DNA of 64,000 nucleotides from positions 186,001 through 250,000 of the forward strand of contig NZ_CP159256.1 of NCBI RefSeq assembly GCF_040438645.1. Direction: 5' to 3'. Under the pieces are notes generated by a model. That model worked only from the letters and a program-made list of their open reading frames with translations. It was not told the DNA's origin and made no database searches. This stretch comes from Mesorhizobium sp. WSM2240 (GTDB taxonomy: Bacteria > Pseudomonadota > Alphaproteobacteria > Rhizobiales > Rhizobiaceae). Below are positions 20,238 to 28,287 of the stretch, one piece after another. Numbering within the stretch: position 1 is the first letter of the stretch; every line of letters begins with the position of its first letter. The translations under genes and the position numbers were made by a program.

Positions 20238-20690
20238 CTACGCAGTTACCAGCTTCTTTTCCCCCGCGAATGGGCTCAGGCCGAGCCAGATCTGCATCTG
20301 GCTGGCGACCTGACGGTCGCCGGTGAGCACGAGCTTTCCGTCACCCATCGCCTTGCAGACGGTCGTCAGCTCCATCCAGATCGCGGTCATAGTGGGCAGG
20401 TCGGTGGTGACGTAAAGGTCGACATCGAAGCCGGGATCGACCGAGCAGAGATCCACCTCGGCGCCGGGCTTGATGAGAAGCCACCACTGCCGGCGAGCGG
20501 CCGGCAGTTCGGAGTACTGGAAGCGAATCACGCAAAGCCGCCGGGACAACAGTGTGGGATCGAGGTTGCGGCGTATGTCCTACATCAACAGCGACGGATC
20601 GAGATGTTGCTGCGAGACATCGGCTTTGAACCAGCGCTGGCCCCATATGCCGATCGCCTCGACCACCGGCTTTAGGTCACTGCAGCAGGC
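20238..20690 (-). pseudogene. HxlR-type regulator remnant
   Basis: The C-terminal two-thirds of a winged-helix HxlR-family regulator with its ligand-binding tail. Reading from 20690: LKPVVEAIGIWGQRWF, then HLDPSLLM, a TAG at 20580-20582 where the family has Trp, then DIRRNLDPTLL. It continues with VIRFQYSELPAARRQWW and ends at the TAG at 20238. The DNA-binding N-terminus is missing and the upstream DNA is an IS remnant. The 103-residue frame after the stop could still be translated but would lack DNA binding. Confidence 0.65.
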
Positions 20691-20757
20691 GTCCTCGATG
20701 CATGCATTGGCGATCCAGCCGCTACCGCGATGCACGCCATCTCGGTTCTGTGGACAC

Positions 20758-20840
20758 TTAGAGAAACCTTAGGACAATGACGGCGAAAGTAACGAAGGCG
20801 AGATAGCTTCTGACCGTCTCCCCGAAGCGTCCAGACGAGG
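20758..20840 (-). mobile_element. IS5-family transposase C-terminal scrap
   Basis: The last 23 codons of a DDE transposase are readable on the minus strand: RFGETVRSYLAFVTFAVIVL, then RFL and the stop at 20758-20760. This matches the usual end of IS5-group transposases (YLA-V-LA-I-LWL). Nothing further upstream aligns in frame. The scrap sits exactly where the HxlR remnant loses its N-terminus, so insertion and deletion there is the likely history. Confidence 0.5.
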
Positions 20841-21140
20841 AATGAATAAAATAGGTACCGATAATGGGAGCTTGTCCGCCAGCACGCACAGATCAGACCG
20901 ATGCGCAGCTCTGTTCGAGATGCGGAGCGTCCGTACTTGCGGCACCTACGACCTTGCACGCAGGCGAACTCCGGGCGCGAAAGGGCATTGCGCGTTCAGA
21001 CCCGATCGCGCGACCGACGCCAACCGGCAGCATTTCGGTGGCAGGCCGTCGGATACCGATCAGCGTCTTCGAAATCGCGCATTCCGTTCCGGACGCGTGC
21101 CGCGAACGCGCCGGAAAGGATTTGTGATTGACGCTGGCGC
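20841..21140. other. No supported gene
   Basis: Overlapping plus-strand frames here (about 76-100 codons) include a possible CSRCGAS zinc knuckle but no convincing start or family. I read the stretch as decayed DNA between the IS scrap and the KTSC gene. Confidence 0.3.
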
Positions 21141-21356
21141 CTAGCGGTCGTCGGCCTCCGCGACCACTCGATATTTGTAGCGGCCTCTGATGAAACGGTT
21201 GAAGAAACGGCCCTTCACGAAGGCCGACCTGAAAGCCTGGTAGGTTCGCGGATCGACGCCTTGATAGACGTAGCGATCGCTGCTCGTGACCAGTCGCACC
21301 GAAAGCGTCCTCGTGGCTTCGTCGTAGTCGATGTCTCGGATTAGTGTCGATGGCAT
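21141..21356 (-). CDS. KTSC domain protein
   Basis: 71 residues from the ATG at 21356; the longer frame upstream is not conserved-looking. The KTSC fold pattern is clear: MPSTLIRDIDYDEATRTLSV, then YVYQGVDPRTYQAF, and SAFVKGRFFNRFIRGRYKYR. KTSC domains are small, sometimes fused to nucleases or Lys-tRNA synthetase-like proteins, and are common as single-domain proteins in rhizobia. Molecular role unknown. It stands alone in a decayed region but is itself intact. Confidence 0.8.
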   Translation of the reverse strand: MPSTLIRDIDYDEATRTLSVRLVTSSDRYVYQGVDPRTYQAFRSAFVKGRFFNRFIRGRYKYRVVAEADDR

Positions 21357-21611
21357 GCCGACCTCCGTCAATCCGACAACTGAAGCGCGTCCGTCGGGTT
21401 CCCCATCGGCATGCAGTCTTGTCGCTGATGGCACCGGCGCCGGCGCTGTCGCGTTGCTTCGCAAACGCCTCGAGGCTCGCTTCGCCTCTTCCGCGTCACT
21501 CGCCGAATGCCGGCGATATTCGGCGCAAAATACCGAAATGCCACTGCAGTCGGTGCATTCTGTGGCACCAGTCGCCAATACTGCTAGCTCTCATTGATCG
21601 CAGAGGCCACC

Positions 21612-22341
21612 ATGTCCCCAATAATCCACCACATCAGCAGTGATAAAACGCTGCCCAAGTCAGCGGACGTCGTGGTGATCGGCGGCGGGATTGTCGGCGC
21701 CAGCGCGGCCTATTTCCTGGCGCGGCGCGGCCTGTCGGTGGCGCTTATCGAAAAGGGTATATCGGCTGCGAGCAGTCGAGCCGGAACTGGGGCTGGTGCC
21801 GTCGGCAGAACCGCGATGCACGTGAATTGCCGCTTGCCAATCTGGCGCTGCGGTTGTGGCAAGAGCTGACCGACGAGATCGGGCACGACCTTGGCTTCCG
21901 CCGTTGTGGGCTCATCTATGCGACCAACGATGCAAAGCAGCTTGCCGAGTGGGACAAGTGGCGCGAGGTTGCCCGACGGTTCGACGTCAATACGCGGATG
22001 TTTACGGCCGAGAAGGCCACTGCCGCCGTTCCTGCGGCTGGAGGCCGCAAATGGCTGGGCGGCGTCCACGTGGCAGACGATGGCAAGGCCGAGCCCTAGC
22101 TCGCCGCCCGTCGGATCGCCGAGGGCGCGCATGCATGGCGCGATCATTCGTCAGAACTGCGCGGCACGCGGCCTCGATATCGCCAACGGGCAAGTGAGCG
22201 GTGTCGTCACCGAGAAAGGCCTTACCCGCACCAGCGCGGTGCTATGTGCCGCCGGCGCCTGGGCTTCTGCTTTCCTGCGCATGCATGCGGTTTCGCTGCC
22301 GCAGGCTAGCGTCCGTCAGACCGCCTTATGGATTGCTGGCT
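21612..22341 (+). pseudogene. Decayed FAD-dependent amino-acid oxidase (DAO family)
   Basis: Starts at ATG 21612 with a good FAD motif (ADVVVIGGGIVGASAAYFLA). One base is lost near 21760: the continuing frame is nonsense, while the next frame reads CEQSSRNWGWCRRQNRDARE, then ALRLWQELTDEIGHDLGFRR. A TAG stands at 22098 in place of a sense codon, then another frame change near 22130. The homology stops around 22330. At least three disabling changes and a missing C-terminal half make it a clear pseudogene. The parent was probably a periplasm-linked D-amino-acid or sarcosine-type oxidase. Confidence 0.75.
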
Positions 22342-22475
22342 GAAATCGTATTTGGGCATGGTGAACTCCTTTTTGTTCCACACGGGCAGCAACGAGCTCG
22401 AAACGTTTATTGACAGCGGAGGTCGGTCTTAGTCCATCAGTCAGGAGGCATTCAGCAGCCCCAGTCGCCTAACGA

Positions 22476-22565
22476 TCAACTAAGATGATGGCCGACCATG
22501 CTAGCGAGCTGCAACGCGGTGAGCACGGCCATGACCGTCCAGAACAACAGCTTGCGCATTCGCAT
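22476..22565 (-). CDS. Tiny single-helix membrane protein
   Basis: 29 residues from ATG 22565: a basic start (MRMRK), one hydrophobic helix (LLFWTVMAVLTALQLASMV) and a short GHHLS tail. GGGAGGGA ends six bases before the start and is one arm of a perfect hairpin (22572-22593). ATG 22571 is possible but too close to that site. It lies 54 bases downstream of another small membrane-protein gene on the same strand. No family recognised; toxin-, holin- or regulator-like roles are all possible. Confidence 0.45.
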   Translation of the reverse strand: MRMRKLLFWTVMAVLTALQLASMVGHHLS

Positions 22566-22571
22566 CGGCAT

Positions 22572-22593
22572 TCCCTCCCGCGAAGGGGAGGGA
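22572..22593 (-). promoter_or_regulatory. Hairpin enclosing the ribosome binding site of the 29-residue gene
   Basis: Perfect 8-bp arms TCCCTCCC (22572-22579) and GGGAGGGA (22586-22593) on the plus strand, with a 6-base loop. On the minus strand the downstream arm is the Shine-Dalgarno sequence itself, so the folded RNA would hide it. Confidence 0.5.
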
Positions 22594-22619
22594 GCCTAGC
22601 ACCACGGCAACAGGCGAAG

Positions 22620-22820
22620 CTACACCCATATCTGCACGCCATCTGCTGCCAGCGAGACAAGGGTCGCAGCACCGAGCAGAGCTATCCGCATCAGGCCTTC
22701 CACCAGGCTCTGTATGAGCGGCCTTTTACTGACGTCGATCGTTAGGGTGAGAATGGTCGCTGTAGCACCGCTGAGAGCTGTAACCGCCGCGACCACGATG
22801 AGAACATGCTGCGAGTCCAT
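22620..22820 (-). CDS. Small two-helix membrane protein
   Basis: 66 residues from ATG 22820, with AGGAGG five bases upstream. Two hydrophobic stretches (VLIVVAAVTALSGATATILTL and GLMRIALLGAATLVSLA) flank a charged loop TIDVSKRPLIQ. The C-terminus is DGVQIWV. The Shine-Dalgarno sequence is the downstream arm of a perfect hairpin (22826-22844). No family recognised. Followed on the same strand by the 29-residue membrane gene built the same way, so the two may form a small operon. Confidence 0.6.
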   Translation of the reverse strand: MDSQHVLIVVAAVTALSGATATILTLTIDVSKRPLIQSLVEGLMRIALLGAATLVSLAADGVQIWV

Positions 22821-22825
22821 AAGAA

Positions 22826-22844
22826 CCTCCTGTTTGACAGGAGG
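22826..22844 (-). promoter_or_regulatory. Hairpin enclosing the ribosome binding site of the 66-residue gene
   Basis: Arms CCTCCTG(T) (22826-22833) and (A)CAGGAGG (22837-22844) pair perfectly over 8 bp around a 3-base loop. Transcribed leftwards, the AGGAGG that serves ATG 22820 would be fully base-paired. Confidence 0.5.
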
Positions 22845-23244
22845 ATTTTCCTACTGGATGTTTGGGGTTGTGGATAAAATGGTGCAGAACATCACCACAA
22901 ACCGCAGATCTCCGGGATTTGTGGCGGGGATCCATCCACACGTCACTATGCCAGGGTCAGTGGGACGGATCGCGTCGGTCTCGATGCACGTCTGCATTCG
23001 CGCGTCTTTACCAAAACCGGTCGAGCCGCTTTCCGGCCCCGCAGCGGACCATGAGACTGCCTTCTTTTCTCCTGGCCAACCTTGGCCGAAGGAGAATTCT
23101 TCGCCACCAACCTTGTAAGTTCAAGCGACACGGTTGCCATCCATCAAGTACCAGCCCTGCTGACAGGCATCAGCCGTCTTGTAAGTATCGGTCAAGTCGC
23201 CAATCTGTGCTAACCGCCAGCCGAACAACCAAAGGAGTACACCC
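22845..23244. other. Intergenic, divergent promoters expected
   Basis: About 400 bases between divergent small genes. No conserved frame was seen. It should carry the promoters of both neighbours; I could not name a confident -35/-10 pair. Confidence 0.35.
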
Positions 23245-23490
23245 GTGAGCGAACCGACCGTGGCCGAGGCAACCGACAGCATCTATGCATCGCTCCAAGC
23301 GAACAATGCCGACATCGATTCACATATAGCGACGCTCAAGGCAGCGCTGACACGAGAGGGGATGAAAGAGGCGGTGTTCGATCCGGCCAAGTTGGCACAG
23401 AACAACCGTTCGGGCCGCAAGCTGATGCAGGCCTACTTTCGGCAGCGCGGCGTGAGCGTGAAATTTTCGGCCGAGCGAGCCAACAGCTGA
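23245..23490 (+). CDS. Conserved-looking hypothetical protein
   Basis: 81 residues from GTG 23245, with AAAGGAG nine bases upstream (decides the start). Soluble and mostly helical: a first helix VAEATDSIYASLQANNADID, a linker, and a basic C-terminal part NNRSGRKLMQAYFRQRGVSV. The size and basic helix would suit a small nucleic-acid or protein-binding protein. No family name can be given. It is intact between a membrane-protein pair and a resolvase remnant. Confidence 0.6.
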   Translation: MSEPTVAEATDSIYASLQANNADIDSHIATLKAALTREGMKEAVFDPAKLAQNNRSGRKLMQAYFRQRGVSVKFSAERANS

Positions 23491-23689
23491 GGCGATCTCA
23501 AGCACGCTGTCGGCAATGCTCGGCCCGTCGGCACAAACGCAGTCGTATTGGTAACCAGAGCGATCGGCTTGAATATCCTGCTTTCGTCCCGGACCGAGCC
23601 GAAAGCTGCCCGTCCGGTGCCGGCCCAAGAATACCGGGCAGCAATGCGCCGGATCTCGGTCATTGCGCCGGCCGTTGTCACCACCCAAT

Positions 23690-24100
23690 CTGTTCACGCC
23701 GGATGCCTGGATCGTCTGTGCTATCGCCGCGGCGACCGGGCCGCGATCACGGATCGCAACTTCCCGGGCCCTTTGCGGCAGCCTCGGCGGTGATATTAGG
23801 ATTGCCGAGCTTGTTCCCGCTGAGCTTTCGCGAGGAGAGACGGCCCGCGTCCGCTCCGATATCAGCCTGCATTCTTATCGGCGAGAGCCGCGTAGAGGTG
23901 GAGCATGAAGGGATCGACGTCGGCACAGATGAAGGGAACGCAGTTGGTATCTGTCAGGCGATGAAGGGGACGTCTCGCGAAAGCCGATCAAGCTTGGCCA
24001 CATTTACCGGACTGCACCTTCCTGGCAACAGCCGATGCCTCGACGAGGTGAGCGCATCCGGTCCCTCACACCGGTCGATCTCAATGAACTCACCAACCAA
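23690..24100 (-). pseudogene. Serine recombinase (resolvase) remnant
   Basis: Scattered across frames on the minus strand are hallmark pieces of a resolvase-type recombinase: VGEFIEID near 24090, NVAKLDRLSRDVPFIA followed by a stop near 23962, CADVDPFMLHLYAALADK near 23900, and KLGNPNITAEAAAKG near 23790. The catalytic N-terminal serine region is missing. Stops and frame changes separate the pieces, so it is inactive. It directly follows the PfkB gene end and may have replaced the natural 3' end of that gene. Confidence 0.62.
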
Positions 24101-24101
24101 G

Positions 24102-25046
24102 CTACGTGGCCATGCTATAGCTACGGGGGCTCGTCGAGACTGCGCGCGAGGCGACCGCCACACCAAGGGCCTGAGCTTTAGCCACGGACCGGCCGCGGAC
24201 CACGCCGACGAGGTAGCCGGCGTTGAAGGCGTCTCCGGCGCCGACGGTGTCAACAACCTCGACGGCGGGGGCGGGCACATGCGTTTCCACACCGCCCTGG
24301 AACGCCAGCGTGCCCGACGCGCCTTGCTTGACGATCAGAGTCCCGTCAGACGGCAGCAGGGATGCGACATCGCCGATGCTGTTTCCATCGGCGAGCGCGG
24401 CAACTTCCTCCTCGTTGAACAGCGCATGATCCGTGAGCGCGAGCCATTCACCAAACCGCTGCCGCAGCGAGGAGTTCCAGCCTTGCGGTGGCCAGCCGGG
24501 GTCGATCGCGGTCGCCCAACCGCGCGCGCGCAACCCGACCAGGATCTGCGTGGTGGCGTCGCGGATCAGTGGCATCAGCAGGTTGCCGGAGAGGATGGCG
24601 ACGGAGCCCGGCCGCGGCGGGGCAGGCACGCCGTCAAGCAGCGCCTCGGGCGTCGCCCGCTGTAGGTGGCCCGGCGTGGTGAAGAAGGCCCGGTCGCCGC
24701 CCTTGTGGACGATACCGACGGTCGTCGTGGTCATTCCCGGATCATCGATCCAGTCGCAATTGGCGGGATCGAACTCGCCGCGTAGCCAGACGCCGTTCGG
24801 GTCGTCGCCGGTCGAGGCGATCAGCCGGTGCGGTTCGCGCAGGCCGGTCAACGCCAGGGCGGTGTTGCCAGCGGAGCCGCCGGGGCGTATCTCGGCGCGC
24901 TCGACCTCGATTTCGGTGCCGATCGCGGGCCAGCCGTCCACCGGCCCGAGCACGAGGTCGACATTGACGTTGCCCAAGACGAGGATCGGCGGCGTCGCTT
25001 TCTCGCGACAGGGCGCGTCAGCGTGGACGGGAAACGACGGGGACAT
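24102..25046 (-). CDS. PfkB-family carbohydrate kinase
   Basis: 314 residues from ATG 25046, overlapping the oxidoreductase gene by 29 bases. The N-terminal strand ILVLGNVNVDLVLGP is followed by the glycine motif RPGGSAGNTALAL, and the C-terminal signature DTVGAGDAFNAG has its catalytic base at Asp272. It probably phosphorylates the imported sugar or its oxidation product. Last gene of the seven-gene sugar operon. The final dozen residues (STSPRSYSMAT) look unlike the family and abut a resolvase remnant, so the natural C-terminus may have been altered. Confidence 0.88.
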   Translation of the reverse strand: MSPSFPVHADAPCREKATPPILVLGNVNVDLVLGPVDGWPAIGTEIEVERAEIRPGGSAGNTALALTGLREPHRLIASTGDDPNGVWLRGEFDPANCDWIDDPGMTTTTVGIVHKGGDRAFFTTPGHLQRATPEALLDGVPAPPRPGSVAILSGNLLMPLIRDATTQILVGLRARGWATAIDPGWPPQGWNSSLRQRFGEWLALTDHALFNEEEVAALADGNSIGDVASLLPSDGTLIVKQGASGTLAFQGGVETHVPAPAVEVVDTVGAGDAFNAGYLVGVVRGRSVAKAQALGVAVASRAVSTSPRSYSMAT

Positions 25047-26259
25047 AGGTCTCCAGCTCGGGCTCCGGGAAATACACGGTGCGGCCGATCTCCGATGACA
25101 TGTAGAGGCCGATTAAGATCTCGACCACGGCGAGGCCATCGTGGAAGGTCTCCAGCGGTGTCTCGCCCTTGCGGAAGCACTCGACCATGTGGCGGTTCTC
25201 GTCGGTGTAGCCATAGACGCCGGCCTCGTCTTCCAGAACCGGCATCAGTCCCTGCTCGGCGTTCTGCTTCTCAACCAGGTCCTCGCCTTCGCTGCCCGAG
25301 ACGGCGCGCGACATGAAGATCTTCAGGCCAGTGCCCAGCGAGTTGAATTCCATCGCATATTCCGGGCCAAGCAGTTCTAGCTGGATGCGCAGGCCGGCTC
25401 CGACATAGGCCCAGGAGGTCGTCGCCTCGATCATCAGTTCGTTGCCCTCTTCGTCTTCGAGCGTGACGGTGCCACGGGCGAAATCCTCGGACGGGCGGCT
25501 GCGGTAGTCGACATCGGCGCCGAAGCGTGCTTTCAGCTGGTCGGCATAGGCAGGGCGCGTCCATTTCAAATTGGCGACCGTGCCGTTGACCGATTTCACC
25601 TTCAACGAATTGCGCGGCGCGCCGGGCGCGGTCAAAAGGTGCCGCGCCACCTCGACGCTGTGGCACATCATGTCCGAAAGCACGCCTCCGCCTTGCTTGT
25701 CGCCCTGCCAGAACCAAGGCTCGTGCGGGCCGGAATGCTCCTCCGCCGCGCGGGCCAGATAGGGGCGGCCGGTGGTCGAGGCAGCGCGCCGCCAGATGAT
25801 CTCCTTGCCGCGCGCCACCGGCGTCGAGAACACCTGGTTCTCCAGGTAGCCATGGTTGAGCTTGGCATCGTTCGCGAGGCGCAGCATCTCGCGCGCCTCT
25901 CCAATCGTGCGGGCGAGCGGCTTTTCGCAGGTGACGGCGATGAGCTTCGAGCGGCCCGCCGTCACTTCCGCGTGGATCGTCCGCATCACGTCGAGGCGTG
26001 TGTAGTTGGGAGAGAGAATCCAGATCGCATCGACATCGCCGGCCTGGACGAGCGATTCCAGGCTGTCATGCGCCCGGCATTCGCCCAGCCCGAGCTCCGC
26101 GACGCGCTTCGAAAAACGGGCGCGGTTCTCCGGGTTGCGGCTATAGACGCCGGTGACGTCGACATTGCGCACACCGACCATTGATTTCAGATGAAATTCG
26201 GCGATGAAGCCGCTGCCCACGAAGCCGACGCGCAGTCGTTCTTTCGGCAAACCGGTCAT
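25018..26259 (-). CDS. Gfo/Idh/MocA-family NAD(P)-dependent oxidoreductase
   Basis: 413 residues. The N-terminal Rossmann motif is VGFVGSGFIAEFHLKSM, and the family EKP motif is in VTCEKPLARTIGEA near residue 113, followed by HGYLENQVF. The C-terminal alpha/beta domain is complete. These enzymes oxidise sugars, inositols or sugar acids. Here it probably acts on the substrate of the neighbouring ABC transporter, next to a PfkB kinase. 22 bases separate it from the LacI gene upstream. Exact substrate unknown. Confidence 0.9.
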   Translation of the reverse strand: MTGLPKERLRVGFVGSGFIAEFHLKSMVGVRNVDVTGVYSRNPENRARFSKRVAELGLGECRAHDSLESLVQAGDVDAIWILSPNYTRLDVMRTIHAEVTAGRSKLIAVTCEKPLARTIGEAREMLRLANDAKLNHGYLENQVFSTPVARGKEIIWRRAASTTGRPYLARAAEEHSGPHEPWFWQGDKQGGGVLSDMMCHSVEVARHLLTAPGAPRNSLKVKSVNGTVANLKWTRPAYADQLKARFGADVDYRSRPSEDFARGTVTLEDEEGNELMIEATTSWAYVGAGLRIQLELLGPEYAMEFNSLGTGLKIFMSRAVSGSEGEDLVEKQNAEQGLMPVLEDEAGVYGYTDENRHMVECFRKGETPLETFHDGLAVVEILIGLYMSSEIGRTVYFPEPELETYVPVVSRPR

Positions 26260-26281
26260 TTTGTCGTCCCTTTCGTCTATG

Positions 26282-27298
26282 TCACTGCCGCGCCGGGGCC
26301 GTAGTGCCGCGAACGCGCAGCGTCGTCGGCATCACCAGCGGCGTCTGCGGCGCTCTTTCACCCGAAAACATGCCGAGCAACATAATCATTGCCGCGCGGC
26401 CGATATCGGCGCGCGGCTGATTCACGGTGGTAAGCGGCGGATAAAAGGCTTCGCTGAGGTAGAGGTCGTCGAAGCCGACGACCGACACGTCGCCAGGCAC
26501 GTCGCGGCCGAGCCGCCGCAACTCATGGATCGCGCCGAAAGCCATCTCGTCATTGGCGACGAAAATCGCGGTTGGCGGTTCGGGCAGCGCAAAGAGCGCG
26601 CGGCACGCGTCCTGCCCGGTATGGAGCAGGTAGTCGCCGCGCGGTTCGTATCCGGCCGGAATTGTGAGCCCGGCCTCGGCCATCGCCTCGCGGTAACCGT
26701 CGCGCCGGCGCAGGCTCATGATCTCCGGCACGGGTCCGGAAATATGCGCGATGCGCCGGTGGCCAAGTCCGATCAGATGACGCACCGCCTCGCGCGCCGC
26801 GGCGACATTGTCGATCTGGACATGCGGAAAGCTGGTGTTCTCGATCACCTCAAGTGCGATGACCACCGGGAGATTGGACGGGAAATCGTCGAGGTAGCCT
26901 GGTTTCGACGGTAGCTTTCCGGTCATCAGGATCATGCCGTCGGCATGCCCGTCGCGCAGCATGTCGAAATATTCCGTCTCGCGGTCCGGATCGTTCTCCG
27001 TGTTGCCCATCAGCACCGAATATCCGGCTGCCCGCGCGGTCGCCTCCACGCCCTTCAAAATGTCGAGATAGAAGGGGTTACCGACATCGCGGACGACCAG
27101 CAGCACGGCCATCGACCGCTGCGTCCTCAGATTGCGGGCGTTGACATTGGGCCGGTAGTGGAGCGCGCGCGCCGCCTCCAATATGCGCGACAGCGTCGGT
27201 TCGGCCACAAGGCCGGTTCCGGTCAAGGCGCGCGAGACGGTTGCCGGCGACACGCCGAGCTTCTCTGCAATATCCCTGATTTTCGGCCGAGGGTTCAT
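26282..27298 (-). CDS. LacI-family regulator of the sugar operon
   Basis: 338 residues. The N-terminal helix-turn-helix IRDIAEKLGVSPATVSRALTG is followed by a hinge region LHYRPNVNARNLRTQ and a periplasmic-binding-protein-like effector domain. The gene sits inside the operon it probably controls, overlapping the permease stop by 4 bases (ATGA). A perfect LacI-type palindrome, TGAAATCGATTTCA, lies upstream of the first operon gene and is the likely target. The effector would be the transported sugar or an intermediate. Confidence 0.92.
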   Translation of the reverse strand: MNPRPKIRDIAEKLGVSPATVSRALTGTGLVAEPTLSRILEAARALHYRPNVNARNLRTQRSMAVLLVVRDVGNPFYLDILKGVEATARAAGYSVLMGNTENDPDRETEYFDMLRDGHADGMILMTGKLPSKPGYLDDFPSNLPVVIALEVIENTSFPHVQIDNVAAAREAVRHLIGLGHRRIAHISGPVPEIMSLRRRDGYREAMAEAGLTIPAGYEPRGDYLLHTGQDACRALFALPEPPTAIFVANDEMAFGAIHELRRLGRDVPGDVSVVGFDDLYLSEAFYPPLTTVNQPRADIGRAAMIMLLGMFSGERAPQTPLVMPTTLRVRGTTAPARQ

Positions 27299-28287
27299 GC
27301 GCGCATGGCCCGTCCGCGGCCGTAGAAAAGCATCAGCAAGAGCAGCGTCGCGCCGAACACCATCTGACGGCCGGATTCGTCGATGTTCACCGTGGTGAGG
27401 ATGCTCTGCAGGATGACGAGCAGCACCGCACCCGCCATGGTGCCGGTGTAGCCGCCTTTGCCGCCGGAAAGCGGCGTTCCACCGAACACGACCGCGATGA
27501 TCGAGGGCAGCATGTACTGATCGCCGACATTGGCGAAGGAGGAGCCGGAATAGCCGAGCAGACAGACGCCGGCGATCGCGGCGAAAACGCCCGACAGCAT
27601 GAACAGTGCAATGCGCACGCGCTTGACCGGGACGCCTGCCATATAGGCGGCCTGTTCATTGGAGCCGATTGCGTAGATGCGGTGGCCGAAGACAGTGCGC
27701 GTCAGCATCAGCGCCATCAGCACGCCGATCAGAATCCAAAGCCAGATGATGCCGGGCAGGCCAAGCAGAAAGGGCTGCGAAAAGAAGCTCGACAGGCCGG
27801 GCGCAGCGCGACCCGAAGGGATGCCCTGGCGGATGACGACCAGCAGCCCCTGAAGCACGCCGAGCATGCCGAGCGTCATGACCAGCGGCGGGATGCGCAG
27901 AAGCGTGACGCCGAGCCCGTTGAAAAGGCCAAACAGGGCGCCGGCAGCGACGCATGCGAGCAACGCCAGCGGAACGCCGGCATCGCTGCCGTTCATCAGA
28001 TTGCCGGCGATGAGCGCCGACAGAGAGACGACGCCGCCGACCGAAAGGTCGATGCCTTCCCGACCGCCAAGGATGACCAGGTTCTGGCCGGCCGCGACGA
28101 TGCCGAGAAGCGAAGCGACGATCAGCAGCCGCAGAATCTGCTGGCCGGACGCGAAGCCTGGCGAAAGCGCCTCTCCGACGAACAGCAGGACCACGATCAG
28201 GAGCAACGCTATGACCAGCGGGTTCTTTGCGACCTCCACGACGCGCGACGCTGCCGAAGGACGGGTGACCTGCGATGCGACGCTCAT
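27295..28287 (-). CDS. Sugar ABC transporter permease (RbsC-like), second
   Basis: 330 residues from ATG 28287, overlapping the previous permease stop (ATGA); upstream in-frame ATGs fall in that gene. Eight to ten hydrophobic helices and the family segment LGGREGIDLSVGGVVSLSA identify a CUT2 (ribose-type) permease. The late loop VFGGTPLSGGKGGYTGT is also typical. It pairs with the permease at 28284-29276, so the membrane part is probably a heterodimer. Same operon as ATPase and binding protein. Confidence 0.93.
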   Translation of the reverse strand: MSVASQVTRPSAASRVVEVAKNPLVIALLLIVVLLFVGEALSPGFASGQQILRLLIVASLLGIVAAGQNLVILGGREGIDLSVGGVVSLSALIAGNLMNGSDAGVPLALLACVAAGALFGLFNGLGVTLLRIPPLVMTLGMLGVLQGLLVVIRQGIPSGRAAPGLSSFFSQPFLLGLPGIIWLWILIGVLMALMLTRTVFGHRIYAIGSNEQAAYMAGVPVKRVRIALFMLSGVFAAIAGVCLLGYSGSSFANVGDQYMLPSIIAVVFGGTPLSGGKGGYTGTMAGAVLLVILQSILTTVNIDESGRQMVFGATLLLLMLFYGRGRAMRA

